Shown here in pieces: positions 1 through 7,611 of a stretch of 64,000 nucleotides of DNA. Position numbers and translations under genes: made by a program. The notes under the pieces were generated by a model, which was not told the origin of the DNA, searched no databases, and saw only the letters and a program-made list of their open reading frames with translations. The stretch is from an uncultured Chitinophaga sp. (GTDB lineage: Bacteria; Bacteroidota; Bacteroidia; Chitinophagales; Chitinophagaceae): assembly GCF_937898475.1 (NCBI RefSeq), contig NZ_CALEJS010000015.1:372001-436000 (forward strand), in the 5' to 3' direction. How positions within the stretch are numbered: the first letter of the stretch is position 1; each line of letters starts with the position of its first letter.

Positions 1-1
1 A

Positions 2-244
2 ATGAGAACCCTTTTAATGGCAGCAGCCATTACCCTCGGCATTGGCGGCGCCGTAGCCGCCAGCTCCCAGTCTGCACCCACCTTATACTACAAGGCCAGC
101 GGCGGTAATTTCTACCCCGCAGGCGTGGAGAATTATGACTTTATATGCGCCTGGGACCATTCCAGCACCTGTACATACACCTATAATCCATCTACCGGCG
201 CTTATAAGGAGTATAAGCCAGGTAAGATACTGTGGCTGAGATAA
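2..244 (+). CDS. Small secreted protein, DUF6520-like
   Basis: An 80-residue protein that starts with ATG at the second base of the window. Residues 1-20 form a signal peptide-like segment (MRTLLMAAAITLGIGGAVAA), followed by a short mature part with the pair of cysteines in FICAWDHSSTCTYTY. The layout resembles the small exported DUF6520 proteins common in Chitinophagaceae, whose function is unknown. A hairpin terminator follows at 291-329. The start is so close to the window edge that a longer form cannot be formally excluded, but the signal peptide argues that it is complete. The family assignment is from memory of the pattern and is moderate. Confidence 0.6.
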   Translation: MRTLLMAAAITLGIGGAVAASSQSAPTLYYKASGGNFYPAGVENYDFICAWDHSSTCTYTYNPSTGAYKEYKPGKILWLR

Positions 245-290
245 TTGCTAAGCACTGTTTTAGTCTCCCCCTGAATTACTATGGTTGAGT

Positions 291-329
291 TCCTGTTCCG
301 GTTTAGTTCCGGGACAGGATTTTTTTTTT
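291..329 (+). terminator. Intrinsic terminator after the first gene
   Basis: An 11-bp stem (TCCTGTTCCGG at 291-301 pairing with CCGGGACAGGA at 309-319, one G-T pair) is followed directly by a run of T from 320 to 329. It lies 47 bases after the stop of the small secreted protein. Confidence 0.75.
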
Positions 330-393
330 AATTTTCTTGTAACAAAGGTTTTCACTGGTCGTCTTCCTAATATAAAACGGCAATTAAAGAGAC

Positions 394-509
394 GGGTTTG
401 AGGTTTGAGGTTTGAAGTTCGTTGCAAGTTGGATGTTCAAGGCAGGTAAGCCATCTGAATTGAACTGCTAACCTTTAACGAACTTCAAACCTCAAACCTG
501 AAACCTGGC
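394..509. repeat. Intergenic short-word inverted array (TTTGAGG type)
   Basis: The left arm repeats the word GGTTTGAGGTTTGAAG and the right arm carries its complement, CTTCAAACCTCAAACC, about 60 bases further on. Together they could form a long imperfect hairpin. The same word family recurs at 6765-6886, 7612-7760, 45033-45075, 50328-50438 and 51758-51833, always between genes. Confidence 0.8.
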
Positions 510-530
510 ACCTTCCGCCAGCATTGATTT

Positions 531-1049
531 ATGTCTTTAGAACTGTTTCATTCCCAGGTACTTCCCATCAGGCCAAAGCTTTTTCGCTTTGCTTTCCGCC
601 TGTTGAATAATGAGGAAGATGCCAAAGACATCATCCAGGATGCGCTGCTGAAGGTATGGAACCAGCAGGAGCGCATGCCGGAGCTGCAGAATATGGAGGC
701 CTGGTGTATGCGTATTGTACGCAACCTGGCGCTGGACCGGCTGAAATCAAAAAAGTACCGGAATACCGAGGGACTTGACAGGGCAGGAGAGGTACCGGCC
801 AATCACCAGCAAAGCCCGCACCTGGCGGCCGAACAGCAGGATGTAATGGGCAGGGTGCACCGCATCATCAATGCCCTGCCCGAAAAGTACCGCACCATTA
901 TTCAGTTGCGGGATATGGAAGGTTTCTCCTACCAGGAGATCTGTGACATACTGGAACTGACATTAAGCGAAGTAAAAATTAACCTGCACCGCGCCAGGAA
1001 ATCGGTGCGGGAGCAACTGCAAAACATGCATGTATATGGATTACAATAA
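531..1049 (+). CDS. RNA polymerase ECF-type sigma-70 factor
   Basis: A 172-residue extracytoplasmic-function sigma factor. Region 2 is visible around residues 10-75 (FRFAFRLLNNEEDAKDIIQD, then a WNQQ.. stretch and RIVRNLALDRLK), and region 4 around residues 110-165 (ALPEKYRTIIQLRDMEGFSY, then an EICDILELTLSEVKINLHRA helix-turn-helix). It would recruit core RNA polymerase to the promoters of a small regulon. The gene overlaps the next one by about 20 bases, and that gene encodes a membrane-anchored protein that may be its anti-sigma partner. Two DUF4252 genes follow, a recurrent arrangement in Bacteroidota. The ATG at 531 follows a repeat array and gives a start that fits the family. The inducing signal is unknown. 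Confidence 0.9.
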   Translation: MSLELFHSQVLPIRPKLFRFAFRLLNNEEDAKDIIQDALLKVWNQQERMPELQNMEAWCMRIVRNLALDRLKSKKYRNTEGLDRAGEVPANHQQSPHLAAEQQDVMGRVHRIINALPEKYRTIIQLRDMEGFSYQEICDILELTLSEVKINLHRARKSVREQLQNMHVYGLQ

Positions 1050-1518
1050 AATAAGAGCGCTGCTGGAGAAATATTGGGAAGCAGCAACATCCCTGGAGGA
1101 AGAGGAGCAGCTGCGTGAATTTTTTGTAACGCACCAGCAACCATTGCCGGATGACCTGCGGGAAGCAGCGCCCCTGTTCCGCTACTTCCAGCTGGAAATA
1201 GACCAGGAACTGCCTGCAGAACCGGCTGCCCGCGTGGTACCCATCACAAAGAAAGCCAGCCCCTGGCAGCATTGGATGAAATACGCCGCCGTACTGCTGA
1301 TCATGGCAGGTATCGGTTACAGCATACAGCAGCAGCGGGAAAAGCAGCACCAGCTCATTGTAGCTGATTTCGGGGAGGATACCTACCAGGACCCGGAAGT
1401 GGCCTATAAGGAAACACAGAAAGCTTTACAGCTCTTGGCCAGGAACCTGAATAAAGGCACCGAGCAGATAGAAAAGCTCAGCTACTTCAACGAGGCTACC
1501 GATAAGATCAAGGATTAA
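1030..1518 (+). CDS. Single-pass membrane protein, putative anti-sigma partner
   Basis: A 162-residue protein with a charged N-terminal half rich in Glu (residues 10-40), one hydrophobic segment near residues 83-99 (KYAAVLLIMAGIGYS), and a C-terminal periplasmic tail. This cytoplasm-membrane-periplasm layout, and the overlap of its start with the end of the ECF sigma gene, suggest it holds or tunes the sigma factor. No zinc-binding HxxxCxxC anti-sigma motif is present, so this role is inferred from context. ATG at 1036 (MDYNKI) is an equally possible start. Translational coupling with the sigma gene is likely. Confidence 0.7.
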   Translation: MYMDYNKIRALLEKYWEAATSLEEEEQLREFFVTHQQPLPDDLREAAPLFRYFQLEIDQELPAEPAARVVPITKKASPWQHWMKYAAVLLIMAGIGYSIQQQREKQHQLIVADFGEDTYQDPEVAYKETQKALQLLARNLNKGTEQIEKLSYFNEATDKIKD

Positions 1519-1550
1519 ACAGACTACTTACTACATATAAATATCAGCAA

Positions 1551-2075
1551 ATGAAAAAGCTAACAATTATGCTGATGCTGGCGTTAGCCGCTCAGCAGCT
1601 ACATGCACAAAGCGTAATAGACCGTTTCTTTGACAAGTATGAAGACGACCGTTCTTTCACATTGGTCAGCGTTACCCCCAAGATGTTCAGTATGTTCAGC
1701 AAACTGGATATTAATTCAGGAGAAGGGCAGCAGTTCATGTCTGTGGTGAAGAAGCTCAAAGGCCTCCGCATCCTGGCCAAGGAAGACGCGACAGATGGCA
1801 GTAAACTCTACAAAGAAGCGGCTGCATTCCTGACCAAAGATTTCGAAGAACTGATGACGGTAAGGGACAAGGAGAACGACCTCAAATTCCTGGTAAAGGA
1901 AAATGCAAAGGGCAATATCTCTGAACTGGTGATGCTGGTAGGCGGCACAAAGGAATTTGTTGCCATGAGCCTGGTAGGTGACATTGACCTGAACGAGATC
2001 TCCCAGATTGCCGGCAACATGAACATCCAGGGAATGGATAACCTCAAAAAACTCAAGAAAAATAATAAGCAATGA
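1551..2075 (+). CDS. DUF4252 domain-containing secreted protein (first copy)
   Basis: A 174-residue protein with a signal peptide (MKKLTIMLMLALAAQQLHAQ) followed by a DUF4252-like domain: a FDKYEDDRSFTLVSVTPKMF start, a central LRILAKEDATDG segment, and a C-terminal strand region near ISELVMLVGG. The family is exported and of unknown function, and is typical of Bacteroidota. The gene follows the putative anti-sigma gene by 32 bases and its stop overlaps the start of a second DUF4252 gene, so sigma factor, membrane protein and both DUF4252 proteins probably form one operon. A role in envelope stress or metal response has been guessed for such operons, but nothing here proves it. Confidence 0.8.
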   Translation: MKKLTIMLMLALAAQQLHAQSVIDRFFDKYEDDRSFTLVSVTPKMFSMFSKLDINSGEGQQFMSVVKKLKGLRILAKEDATDGSKLYKEAAAFLTKDFEELMTVRDKENDLKFLVKENAKGNISELVMLVGGTKEFVAMSLVGDIDLNEISQIAGNMNIQGMDNLKKLKKNNKQ

Positions 2076-2602
2076 AACGTTGTATCATCCTCTCCGCCTT
2101 CCTGCTGATGGGCGCTATACCAGCCCTCTGCCAGCAAAAATACCTGAAGTCCTTTCAGCGCGAGTATTATGATAAGGCCACCACTTTCAGAATGGGACTG
2201 GGTTTCCTGATTAAGCTGGGCGCCAATGTAATACCCGCCAGCGCATTTGACGATGAAGACGGCGTAATTATAAAACGCATGTTCCGCAAGGTGAACAGCA
2301 TGAAATTATACGTGATCAGTGCAGACGACAGCGAAACCATCAGTTCTAAGGATGTGCACCGCCTCAGGCAAACGCTGATAAGCAAATCGGGCCTGGAGCC
2401 ATTGCTGGAAGTGCGCGATAAAGATAACTCCGTTTATATGCTTAACAAAGGAAAAGGAGATGAATTGGGCAACGTAGTGATGTTGATCAAAGACGAAAAA
2501 GAACTGGTGATGCTGCACTTCCACACCTCCATGCTGATGAGCGATATCCAGGGACTGATAGATAAGGCCATCGCCTCCAATAATCCTGGAACTAGTAATT
2601 AA
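2072..2602 (+). CDS. DUF4252 domain-containing secreted protein (second copy)
   Basis: A 176-residue paralogue of the preceding protein. It has a signal peptide (MKRCIILSAFLLMGAIPALC), a shared pattern of an MKLYVISADDSE core, an EPLLEVRDKDNSVYMLNKGK stretch matching TVRDKENDLKFLVKENAKGN of the first copy, and a C-terminal LGNVVMLIKDEKELVMLHF strand. The residue just before cleavage (ALC-QQ) could suggest a lipoprotein, but a clear lipobox is not seen. Its start overlaps the previous stop by 4 bases (ATGA), so the two are translated together. It is the last gene of the sigma operon and is convergent with the DUF721 gene at 2610. Confidence 0.8.
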   Translation: MKRCIILSAFLLMGAIPALCQQKYLKSFQREYYDKATTFRMGLGFLIKLGANVIPASAFDDEDGVIIKRMFRKVNSMKLYVISADDSETISSKDVHRLRQTLISKSGLEPLLEVRDKDNSVYMLNKGKGDELGNVVMLIKDEKELVMLHFHTSMLMSDIQGLIDKAIASNNPGTSN

Positions 2603-2609
2603 TAATCAG

Positions 2610-2897
2610 TCAGCGTATAATCACCTCCCGTACGGCGGGCTCTCCCAGCATCTCGTTCACCAGTTTTATGATCTTGTCTTTAGCGTAGTTCAGTTCCTGT
2701 TTGAGGGGGGCAACGTTGGTGGTGATGATGAGTTTTGCGTCTATCAGTTGTATGTTTTCCGTGTACCTGGCGATGGTTTTTCCCATCAGGTGTTCCCAGT
2801 TTTCCTGTATACGTACTTCCATCATCCGCGGTTTCAGGCGGCTTTTATTCATGTATTCGCGGAGAGCGTCTCCTATTGAACTGATTCCATGGCGCAT
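2610..2897 (-). CDS. DUF721 / DciA-like protein
   Basis: A 95-residue protein that fits the DUF721 family: SIGDALREYMNKSRLKPRMM, then IQENWEHLMGKTIARYTENI and a C-terminal LKQELNYAKDKIIKLVNEML. The family includes DciA, the ancestral loader of the replicative helicase DnaB. It lies downstream of recF on the same strand, separated by a repeat array, so replication and repair functions are neighbours here. At 95 residues it is the short form lacking extra C-terminal extensions. The DUF721 assignment is good; a DciA role in helicase loading is an inference from family and neighbour. Confidence 0.8.
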   Translation of the reverse strand: MRHGISSIGDALREYMNKSRLKPRMMEVRIQENWEHLMGKTIARYTENIQLIDAKLIITTNVAPLKQELNYAKDKIIKLVNEMLGEPAVREVIIR

Positions 2898-2906
2898 GGA
2901 TCAAAG

Positions 2907-3043
2907 ATACCAAATTCCAAATACCAAATACCAAATACCAAACATAAGCGTAGCCATAACAGGCATACCCGCTTTACATTGGGCCACCTGCATTATTTTT
3001 TGGAATTTGGTATTTGGTATTTGGTATTTGGTATTTGATATTT
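2907..3043. repeat. Intergenic short-word inverted array (ACCAAAT type)
   Basis: The left arm (2907-2942) is built of ATACCAAAT words and the right arm (3000-3040) of ATTTGGTAT words, so the arms are complementary across a 55-60 base unique loop. The array sits between recF and the DUF721 gene. Related arrays are at 6148-6262 and 8172-8322. Confidence 0.85.
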
Positions 3044-3044
3044 C

Positions 3045-4127
3045 CTACATCATAGGGATGAGCTGGAAATTGTCAGCGTTGTTTTTGAAGGCTTCTTCCA
3101 GGCGGGAGGCGTGTGTGTCGGTGATAAAGACCTGTCCGTAACCGGGGCTGCAGACCAGCTGGATCAGACGGGATACTCTATCCTGGTCCAGCTTCTCAAA
3201 TACGTCGTCCAGCAGCAGGAGGGGAGGGAACTGTTTCTGTTGCCTGATCACTTCATATTGCGCCAGTTTAAGGGCAAAGAGGAAGCTTTTTCGCTGCCCC
3301 TGGGAGGCGCTGGATTTCATAGGATGACTGTCCAGCAGGAAAAGGAGGTCGTCACGGTGAATACCGCCGCTGGTGCGCTGCAGCAGCATGTCCTTATGGC
3401 GGTTGGTCTTCAGCAGCTGAGCCAGGGGCTGATCCAGCAGTGCGCACTGGTACTCGATGCTGACCACTTCATGTTTCCCGGCCAGGTAATCGTACAGCTG
3501 CTGTACCTGTTGAATGAATGCCGGGAGAAATTCGCGCCGTTTCTCAAACACAGGTACACCGTGCTGCACCAGCTGCCGGTCAAATATATCCAGCAGGGCA
3601 TCCTGGCTGGGGGCTGATGCATTAATGGTCTTTAGCAGGCTGTTCCGTTGCTGTAATATCTTATTATAGGTGATCAGGTTTTCGAGGTAGCCCGGGTAGA
3701 GCTGGGAGAGGAGGCCGTCCAGCCATTTACGGCGCTCTTCGCTGCCACCCAGGATGATCTCCGCATCGTCGGGGGCTATCATTACGGCGGGGAAGCGGCC
3801 AATGTGCTGGGAGAAGCGCTCGTAGGCCTCCCCGTTCAGGGAGATCTCTTTTTTACCCTCCTTGAGGGTACAGACCACGCGGCTCAGCTGGCCATCGCGT
3901 TCCAGCTGCCCTTCCAGCCGGAAACCATTGGTATTATACTGGGTATTCCTGGCCTCATTGCTGCTGAAATAGCTTTTGGTAAAGCACAGGTAATAAATGG
4001 CATCCAGCAGGTTGGTTTTGCCGCTGCCATTGCGGCCGCTGATGCCAATGATACGCTTCCCGAAACGGTAGGCCCGGTGTGTATAGTTCTTGAACTGGGT
4101 AAGCGCTATGTCAGTTACAGATAACAA
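3045..4127 (-). CDS. recF: DNA replication and repair protein RecF
   Basis: A 360-residue SMC-like ATPase that binds single/double-strand junctions and helps RecO/RecR load RecA at gaps. The N-terminal pattern LTQFKNYTHRAYRF is followed by the Walker A GISGRNGSGKTNLLDAIYYL near residues 29-48. A signature-like GSEERRKWLDGLLSQLYPGY lies at about 125, the ABC-type SASQGQRKSF near 275, and the Walker B LLLLDDVFEKLD near 304. The length is normal for RecF. No ATG is available in frame, and the family's usual short lead before the first strand points to TTG at 4127 as the start. The DUF721/DciA-like gene follows. Confidence 0.95.
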   Translation of the reverse strand: MLSVTDIALTQFKNYTHRAYRFGKRIIGISGRNGSGKTNLLDAIYYLCFTKSYFSSNEARNTQYNTNGFRLEGQLERDGQLSRVVCTLKEGKKEISLNGEAYERFSQHIGRFPAVMIAPDDAEIILGGSEERRKWLDGLLSQLYPGYLENLITYNKILQQRNSLLKTINASAPSQDALLDIFDRQLVQHGVPVFEKRREFLPAFIQQVQQLYDYLAGKHEVVSIEYQCALLDQPLAQLLKTNRHKDMLLQRTSGGIHRDDLLFLLDSHPMKSSASQGQRKSFLFALKLAQYEVIRQQKQFPPLLLLDDVFEKLDQDRVSRLIQLVCSPGYGQVFITDTHASRLEEAFKNNADNFQLIPMM

Positions 4128-4138
4128 AGGCGGAATGT

Positions 4139-4222
4139 TAAGGCTTTAAGCTGAATGCTGAAAGCGGAACACGGGGTGAACCCTGCCAGGGGCGTGCTGC
4201 GTTCTGCATTAAGCATTCAGCG
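4139..4222. repeat. Intergenic inverted words (CTGAATGC / GCATTCAG type)
   Basis: Between the divergent recF and pdhA genes, AAGCTGAATGCTGAAAGCGGAA is answered about 40 bases later by GTTCTGCATTAAGCATTCAG, giving an imperfect stem. A related word pair, with a T run, occurs after ychF at 54420-54470. Confidence 0.55.
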
Positions 4223-4269
4223 TATTTTTTAATTGTAAACCACAAATTTACAGGGATTTGTTACAGTTA

Positions 4270-4300
4270 TTTAGTTTTTAGGATTTTCCTGTTATATTTG
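4270..4300 (+). promoter_or_regulatory. Bacteroidota-type promoter of pdhA
   Basis: A TTTA at 4270-4273 and TATATTTG at 4293-4300 match the Bacteroidota pattern TTTG-N19-TAnnTTTG with 19 bases between. The expected transcription start lies around 4305, leaving a leader of about 14 bases before GTG at 4319. Confidence 0.6.
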
Positions 4301-4318
4301 CGGACAAATTTAGAAATA

Positions 4319-5329
4319 GTGGCTACTAAAACAGAAGCGAAGACGAAATTCACTAAGGAAACATACTTGTACTGGTATGAATTGATGCTCTTGCTGCGCC
4401 GCTTTGAAGAAAAGGCCGGACAGCTCTATGGTATGCAGAAGATCCGCGGTTTTTGCCACCTGTATATCGGGCAGGAAGCAATAGCAGCAGGCGCTATGAC
4501 TGCTACCAAGCCTGAAGATAAATTCATTACAGCTTACCGCGACCACGCCCTGGCGATCGCGAAGGGGCTGACTGCCAATGAATGTATGGCGGAATTGTAC
4601 GGCAAGGCTACCGGTTGTTCCAAAGGCAAGGGCGGTAGTATGCACTTCTTCTCCAAGGAGAAAGGCTTTTTCGGTGGTCACGGCATCGTGGGCGCCCAGA
4701 TAGGTACCGGTGCAGGCCTGGCTTTTGCAGAGCAATACCAGGGTACAGATAATGTGGTACTGTGTTTCTTCGGTGATGGTGCTGCCCGTCAGGGTATCCT
4801 GCACGAAACTTTCAACATGGCTATGCTGTGGAAACTGCCGGTGATCTTCATCTGCGAGAACAACATGTACGCCATGGGTACTTCCGTAGAACGTACTTCC
4901 AACGTATTGGATATATATAAACTGGCTGACGCTTACGATATGCCGAGCGACACGATCGACGGCATGAGCTGCGAAGTAGTGGCTGAAGGCCTGGGAAGGG
5001 CAGTAAAACGCGCCCGCGAAGGCAACGGTCCTACCCTGATCGAGATCAAGACCTACCGTTACCGCGGCCACTCCATGAGCGATCCCGCCAAGTACCGCAC
5101 CAAAGAAGAAGTAGAAGAATATAAGGAGAAAGATCCCATCAACCAGGTACTGAAGACGATCCAGAAAAATAAATGGGCAACTGACGAAGAGATCGAAGCG
5201 ATCAACCAGAAAGTGAAGAACGAAGTAGAAGAATGTGTGAAGTTCGCAGAAGAATCTCCCTGGCCGGCTGATGATGAACTGTTGAAAGACGTTTACGTAC
5301 AGCAGGATTATCCATTTATTGTGGACTAA
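4319..5329 (+). CDS. pdhA: Pyruvate dehydrogenase E1 component, alpha subunit
   Basis: A 336-residue thiamine-diphosphate enzyme subunit that decarboxylates pyruvate in the pyruvate dehydrogenase complex. Motifs include RGFCHLYIGQEAIAAGAMTA (residues 40-60), the KGKGGSMHFFSKEKGFFGGH substrate loop, and the ThDP-binding GDGAARQGILHETFN reaching ENNMYAMGTS. The phosphorylation-loop-like YRYRGHSMSDPAKYRTKEEV closes the fold. I place the start at GTG 4319 (MATKTEAKTK). The upstream in-frame TTG at 4298 lies inside the promoter -7 box and cannot be transcribed from it. No E1 beta or E2 gene lies next door, so the complex genes are split. Confidence 0.93.
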   Translation: MATKTEAKTKFTKETYLYWYELMLLLRRFEEKAGQLYGMQKIRGFCHLYIGQEAIAAGAMTATKPEDKFITAYRDHALAIAKGLTANECMAELYGKATGCSKGKGGSMHFFSKEKGFFGGHGIVGAQIGTGAGLAFAEQYQGTDNVVLCFFGDGAARQGILHETFNMAMLWKLPVIFICENNMYAMGTSVERTSNVLDIYKLADAYDMPSDTIDGMSCEVVAEGLGRAVKRAREGNGPTLIEIKTYRYRGHSMSDPAKYRTKEEVEEYKEKDPINQVLKTIQKNKWATDEEIEAINQKVKNEVEECVKFAEESPWPADDELLKDVYVQQDYPFIVD

Positions 5330-5335
5330 TAAAAA

Positions 5336-5398
5336 TGCTATTAGCTATTAGCTGTTAGCCGTTAGCTGCTAGAAGCTAATAGCTAGCAGCTAAGAGCT
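5336..5398. repeat. Intergenic short-word array (TTAGC / GCTAA type)
   Basis: Repeated TTAGCTGTTAGC-like words are followed by their complement (GAAGCTAATAGCTAGCAGCT), making a short imperfect hairpin between pdhA and the TPR gene. The same words appear at 33282-33333. Confidence 0.75.
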
Positions 5399-5440
5399 TT
5401 ACTAATTACCTATGAGTAAAAACTGATAACAAACTAAAAA

Positions 5441-6142
5441 ATGGCAGAAACCAAACATAAAGCCGCTACACCCGCAACAACACAGCAGGACTTCGATCTG
5501 CAGGGCTCTTTGCACAAGGCAGAGGACCTCTACAACAACAATAAAAAGGTGATCAACATTGCCCTGCTGGCAGTGGTGGTGATAGTAGGCGGCTTCTTCG
5601 CCTATAACCGCTTCATCAAGGCCCCCAATGAAAGGAAGGCGCAGGAAATGATCTTCCACGCGCAGCAGTACTTTGCAGCAGACTCTTTCAAGCTGGCGCT
5701 GAATGGCGACGGCAACAACTACGGATTTATACAGGTGATCAATAAATATGGCGGCACCAAAGCCGGCAACCTCGCCAAATACAGTGCAGGCGTTAGCTAT
5801 ATCAGGCTGGGCGAATTCCAGAAAGGTATAGATATGCTGAAAGATTTCAACGCTAATGACAAACTGGTACAGGCATACGCTTATGGCCTTACCGGCGACG
5901 CCTATATGGAGCTGAACAAAACAGACGACGGTATTGCGTACTATAAAAAGGCCGGTCACTACAGCGATAATGAGCTGACTGCGCCCATGTACCTTTTCCG
6001 TGCAGGCCTGGCACTCGAAAAAGCCGGTAAAGCACAGGACGCCATCGCTATCTACAAAGAGATCAAAGAAAAATATCCGCAAACCAACGAAGGCCGCGAA
6101 ATGGACAAGTACCTGGCGCGCCTGGGACAAGTAACGGAGTAA
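5441..6142 (+). CDS. Membrane-anchored tetratricopeptide repeat protein
   Basis: A 233-residue protein with a cytoplasmic N-terminus of about 45 residues, one transmembrane segment at about 47-65 (VINIALLAVVVIVGGFFAYN), and TPR-like helical pairs up to the C-terminus: AKYSAGVSYIRLGEFQKGID, YAYGLTGDAYMELNKTDDGI and MYLFRAGLALEKAGKAQDAI. The plan matches YfgM-like or BamD-related scaffold proteins of Bacteroidota that face the periplasm. Its exact partner is not evident. It is separated from pdhA and ribH by repeat arrays. The start ATG 5441 is preceded by an A-rich stretch typical of translation starts in the phylum. Confidence 0.8.
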   Translation: MAETKHKAATPATTQQDFDLQGSLHKAEDLYNNNKKVINIALLAVVVIVGGFFAYNRFIKAPNERKAQEMIFHAQQYFAADSFKLALNGDGNNYGFIQVINKYGGTKAGNLAKYSAGVSYIRLGEFQKGIDMLKDFNANDKLVQAYAYGLTGDAYMELNKTDDGIAYYKKAGHYSDNELTAPMYLFRAGLALEKAGKAQDAIAIYKEIKEKYPQTNEGREMDKYLARLGQVTE

Positions 6143-6147
6143 GGTTT

Positions 6148-6262
6148 TCAAATTCCAAATTCCAGCTGCCAAATTCCAAAGCTGGAATTGTGTTCAGCAC
6201 CAGATTTTGGATTTTGGATCTTGGTATTTGAGATTTGGATATTGGTATTTGGAATTTATAGT
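6148..6262. repeat. Intergenic short-word inverted array (AAATTCC / GGAATTT type)
   Basis: Words such as TTCCAAATTCC in the left part and TTTGGATATTGGTATTTGGA in the right part are complementary in type. The array directly precedes the ribH start at 6266. Translating through it produces a false hydrophobic extension. Confidence 0.8.
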
Positions 6263-6265
6263 TTT

Positions 6266-6763
6266 ATGTCAATACATAACCAAACGTTATTGAATGATGC
6301 TGGCATTCTCCATTTAGAGGATGCCAGTGTTGTTATGATGTATACCGAATGGAACGATGCCGTTACCAATGAGCTGGTAGCCGGCTGTGAACGCACATTG
6401 GAACGGTATAAGATCTCGCGTGTCAGCAAATACCAGGTGCCGGGCGCGTTTGAATTGCCTTTTGCCTGTAAGCAGTATTGGGAAGCCACTAAAGGTACCG
6501 GGCGGCAACCTGGCGCTATTATTGCTTTCGGATGCGTGATACGCGGCGAAACACCGCATTTCGATTATGTATGTGATGCCGTTACTACCGGCATTACACA
6601 ACTGAACCTCGAATTGCCGGTACCTGTTATATTTGGTATATTAACCGTAGATAATATGCAGCAGGCAACAGACCGACTGGGCGGCCCGCATGGGCACAAA
6701 GGGGAGGAAGCTGCCATTACTGCGCTGAAGATGATCGCTTTTCAGAGGAATTTAGGTGTTTAA
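6266..6763 (+). CDS. ribH: 6,7-dimethyl-8-ribityllumazine synthase
   Basis: A 165-residue enzyme of riboflavin biosynthesis that condenses the ribityl-aminopyrimidine with dihydroxybutanone phosphate. Family marks are TEWNDAVTNELVAGCERTL, the VPGAFELPFACK strand-loop, GCVIRGETPHFDYVCDAVTT with the catalytic His, and PVIFGILTVDNMQQATDR near the C-terminus. Length is normal for the family with the ATG at 6266. The frame is open upstream to 6188, but that part is only translated intergenic repeat (FGFWILVF-like) and is not protein. The gene stands alone without other rib genes. Confidence 0.95.
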   Translation: MSIHNQTLLNDAGILHLEDASVVMMYTEWNDAVTNELVAGCERTLERYKISRVSKYQVPGAFELPFACKQYWEATKGTGRQPGAIIAFGCVIRGETPHFDYVCDAVTTGITQLNLELPVPVIFGILTVDNMQQATDRLGGPHGHKGEEAAITALKMIAFQRNLGV

Positions 6764-6764
6764 A

Positions 6765-6886
6765 GTTTGAGGTTGGAGGTTCGTTAGATGTTGGCAGGTT
6801 AGCGGCCTAAGCCTGGTTGGGACACTTGCCATAAACTTTTAACCTTTAACGAACTTCAAACCTCAAACTTCAAACCTCAAACTTTT
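6765..6886. repeat. Intergenic short-word inverted array (TTTGAGG type)
   Basis: A left arm with AAGTTTGAGGTTGGAGGTTC and a right arm with GAACTTCAAACCTCAAACTT sit between ribH and the LutA-like gene. Confidence 0.8.
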
Positions 6887-6890
6887 GTTT

Positions 6891-7610
6891 ATGAATGTAC
6901 AGCTTTTCATACCGTGTTTTGTAGACCAGCTGTTCCCCGAGACCGGATTTAATATGGTGAAGGTGCTGGAAAAGCTGGGATGCAACGTGAGCTATAACCC
7001 CGAACAAACCTGCTGCGGGCAGCCCGCCTATAACGCAGGGTATTGGGACGAATGCCGCTCTGTAGCCACCAAATTTGTAAAGGACTTCCGAACATACGAT
7101 TATATTGTCGCCCCCAGCGGATCATGTACCGGCTTTGTGCGTAACTACTATGGTAAGCTGTTCGATAACTCGGCGGCACATAATGAGGTGAAGCAGCTGC
7201 GCAAGAACATGTACGAGTTCACAGAATTCCTTACCGACGTGTTGCATGTAACAGATACCGGCGCCACCCTTAATGGCGTGGCTACCTATCACGACGCCTG
7301 CGGCGCCCTGAGAGAATGCGGTATCAAGCAGGGCCCCCGGCTGCTGCTATCAAAAGTAAGAGGCCTGGAACTGCGGGAAATGAATGACTGCGAGGTTTGC
7401 TGCGGCTTTGGCGGCACCTTCTCCGTAAAGTTCGAACCGATCTCCATCGGGATGGGCGAACAGAAAGTGCTGAACGCCATCGACAGCGGGGCGGATTACC
7501 TGATCTCCACCGATCTTTCCTGCCTCATGCACCTGGATGGATATATCCGTAAGCATGGGCACTCCATCAAAACCATGCACATTGCGGATGTGCTGGCAAG
7601 CGGGATCTGA
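6891..7610 (+). CDS. LutA/LldE-like iron-sulfur oxidoreductase subunit
   Basis: A 239-residue protein with two CCG-type cysteine domains: PEQTCCGQPAYNAG near residues 38-51, ATYHDACGALRECG near 130, and CEVCCGFGGTFSVK near 165. These bind an Fe-S or heterodisulfide-reductase-like centre. The family acts in L-lactate utilisation (LutA with LutB and LutC) and in related (Fe-S)-binding oxidoreductases. LutB and LutC are not adjacent in the window, so a lactate role is not assured. I use ATG 6891 (MNVQLFIPCF); a TTG two codons upstream lies in the repeat array. Confidence 0.85.
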   Translation: MNVQLFIPCFVDQLFPETGFNMVKVLEKLGCNVSYNPEQTCCGQPAYNAGYWDECRSVATKFVKDFRTYDYIVAPSGSCTGFVRNYYGKLFDNSAAHNEVKQLRKNMYEFTEFLTDVLHVTDTGATLNGVATYHDACGALRECGIKQGPRLLLSKVRGLELREMNDCEVCCGFGGTFSVKFEPISIGMGEQKVLNAIDSGADYLISTDLSCLMHLDGYIRKHGHSIKTMHIADVLASGI

Positions 7611-7611
7611 C

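Noticed and set aside
2907..3043. Possible CRISPR array
   Set aside because: Repeats are 7-9 bases, imperfect, without spacers of equal size, and arranged as inverted arms; no cas gene is present.
4310..5071. 253-codon minus-strand ORF opposite pdhA
   Set aside because: It lies wholly within a clear pdhA coding frame and shows no domain.
6188..6265. Longer RibH N-terminus with a hydrophobic stretch
   Set aside because: It is translation of the intergenic word repeat; the family start fits ATG 6266.
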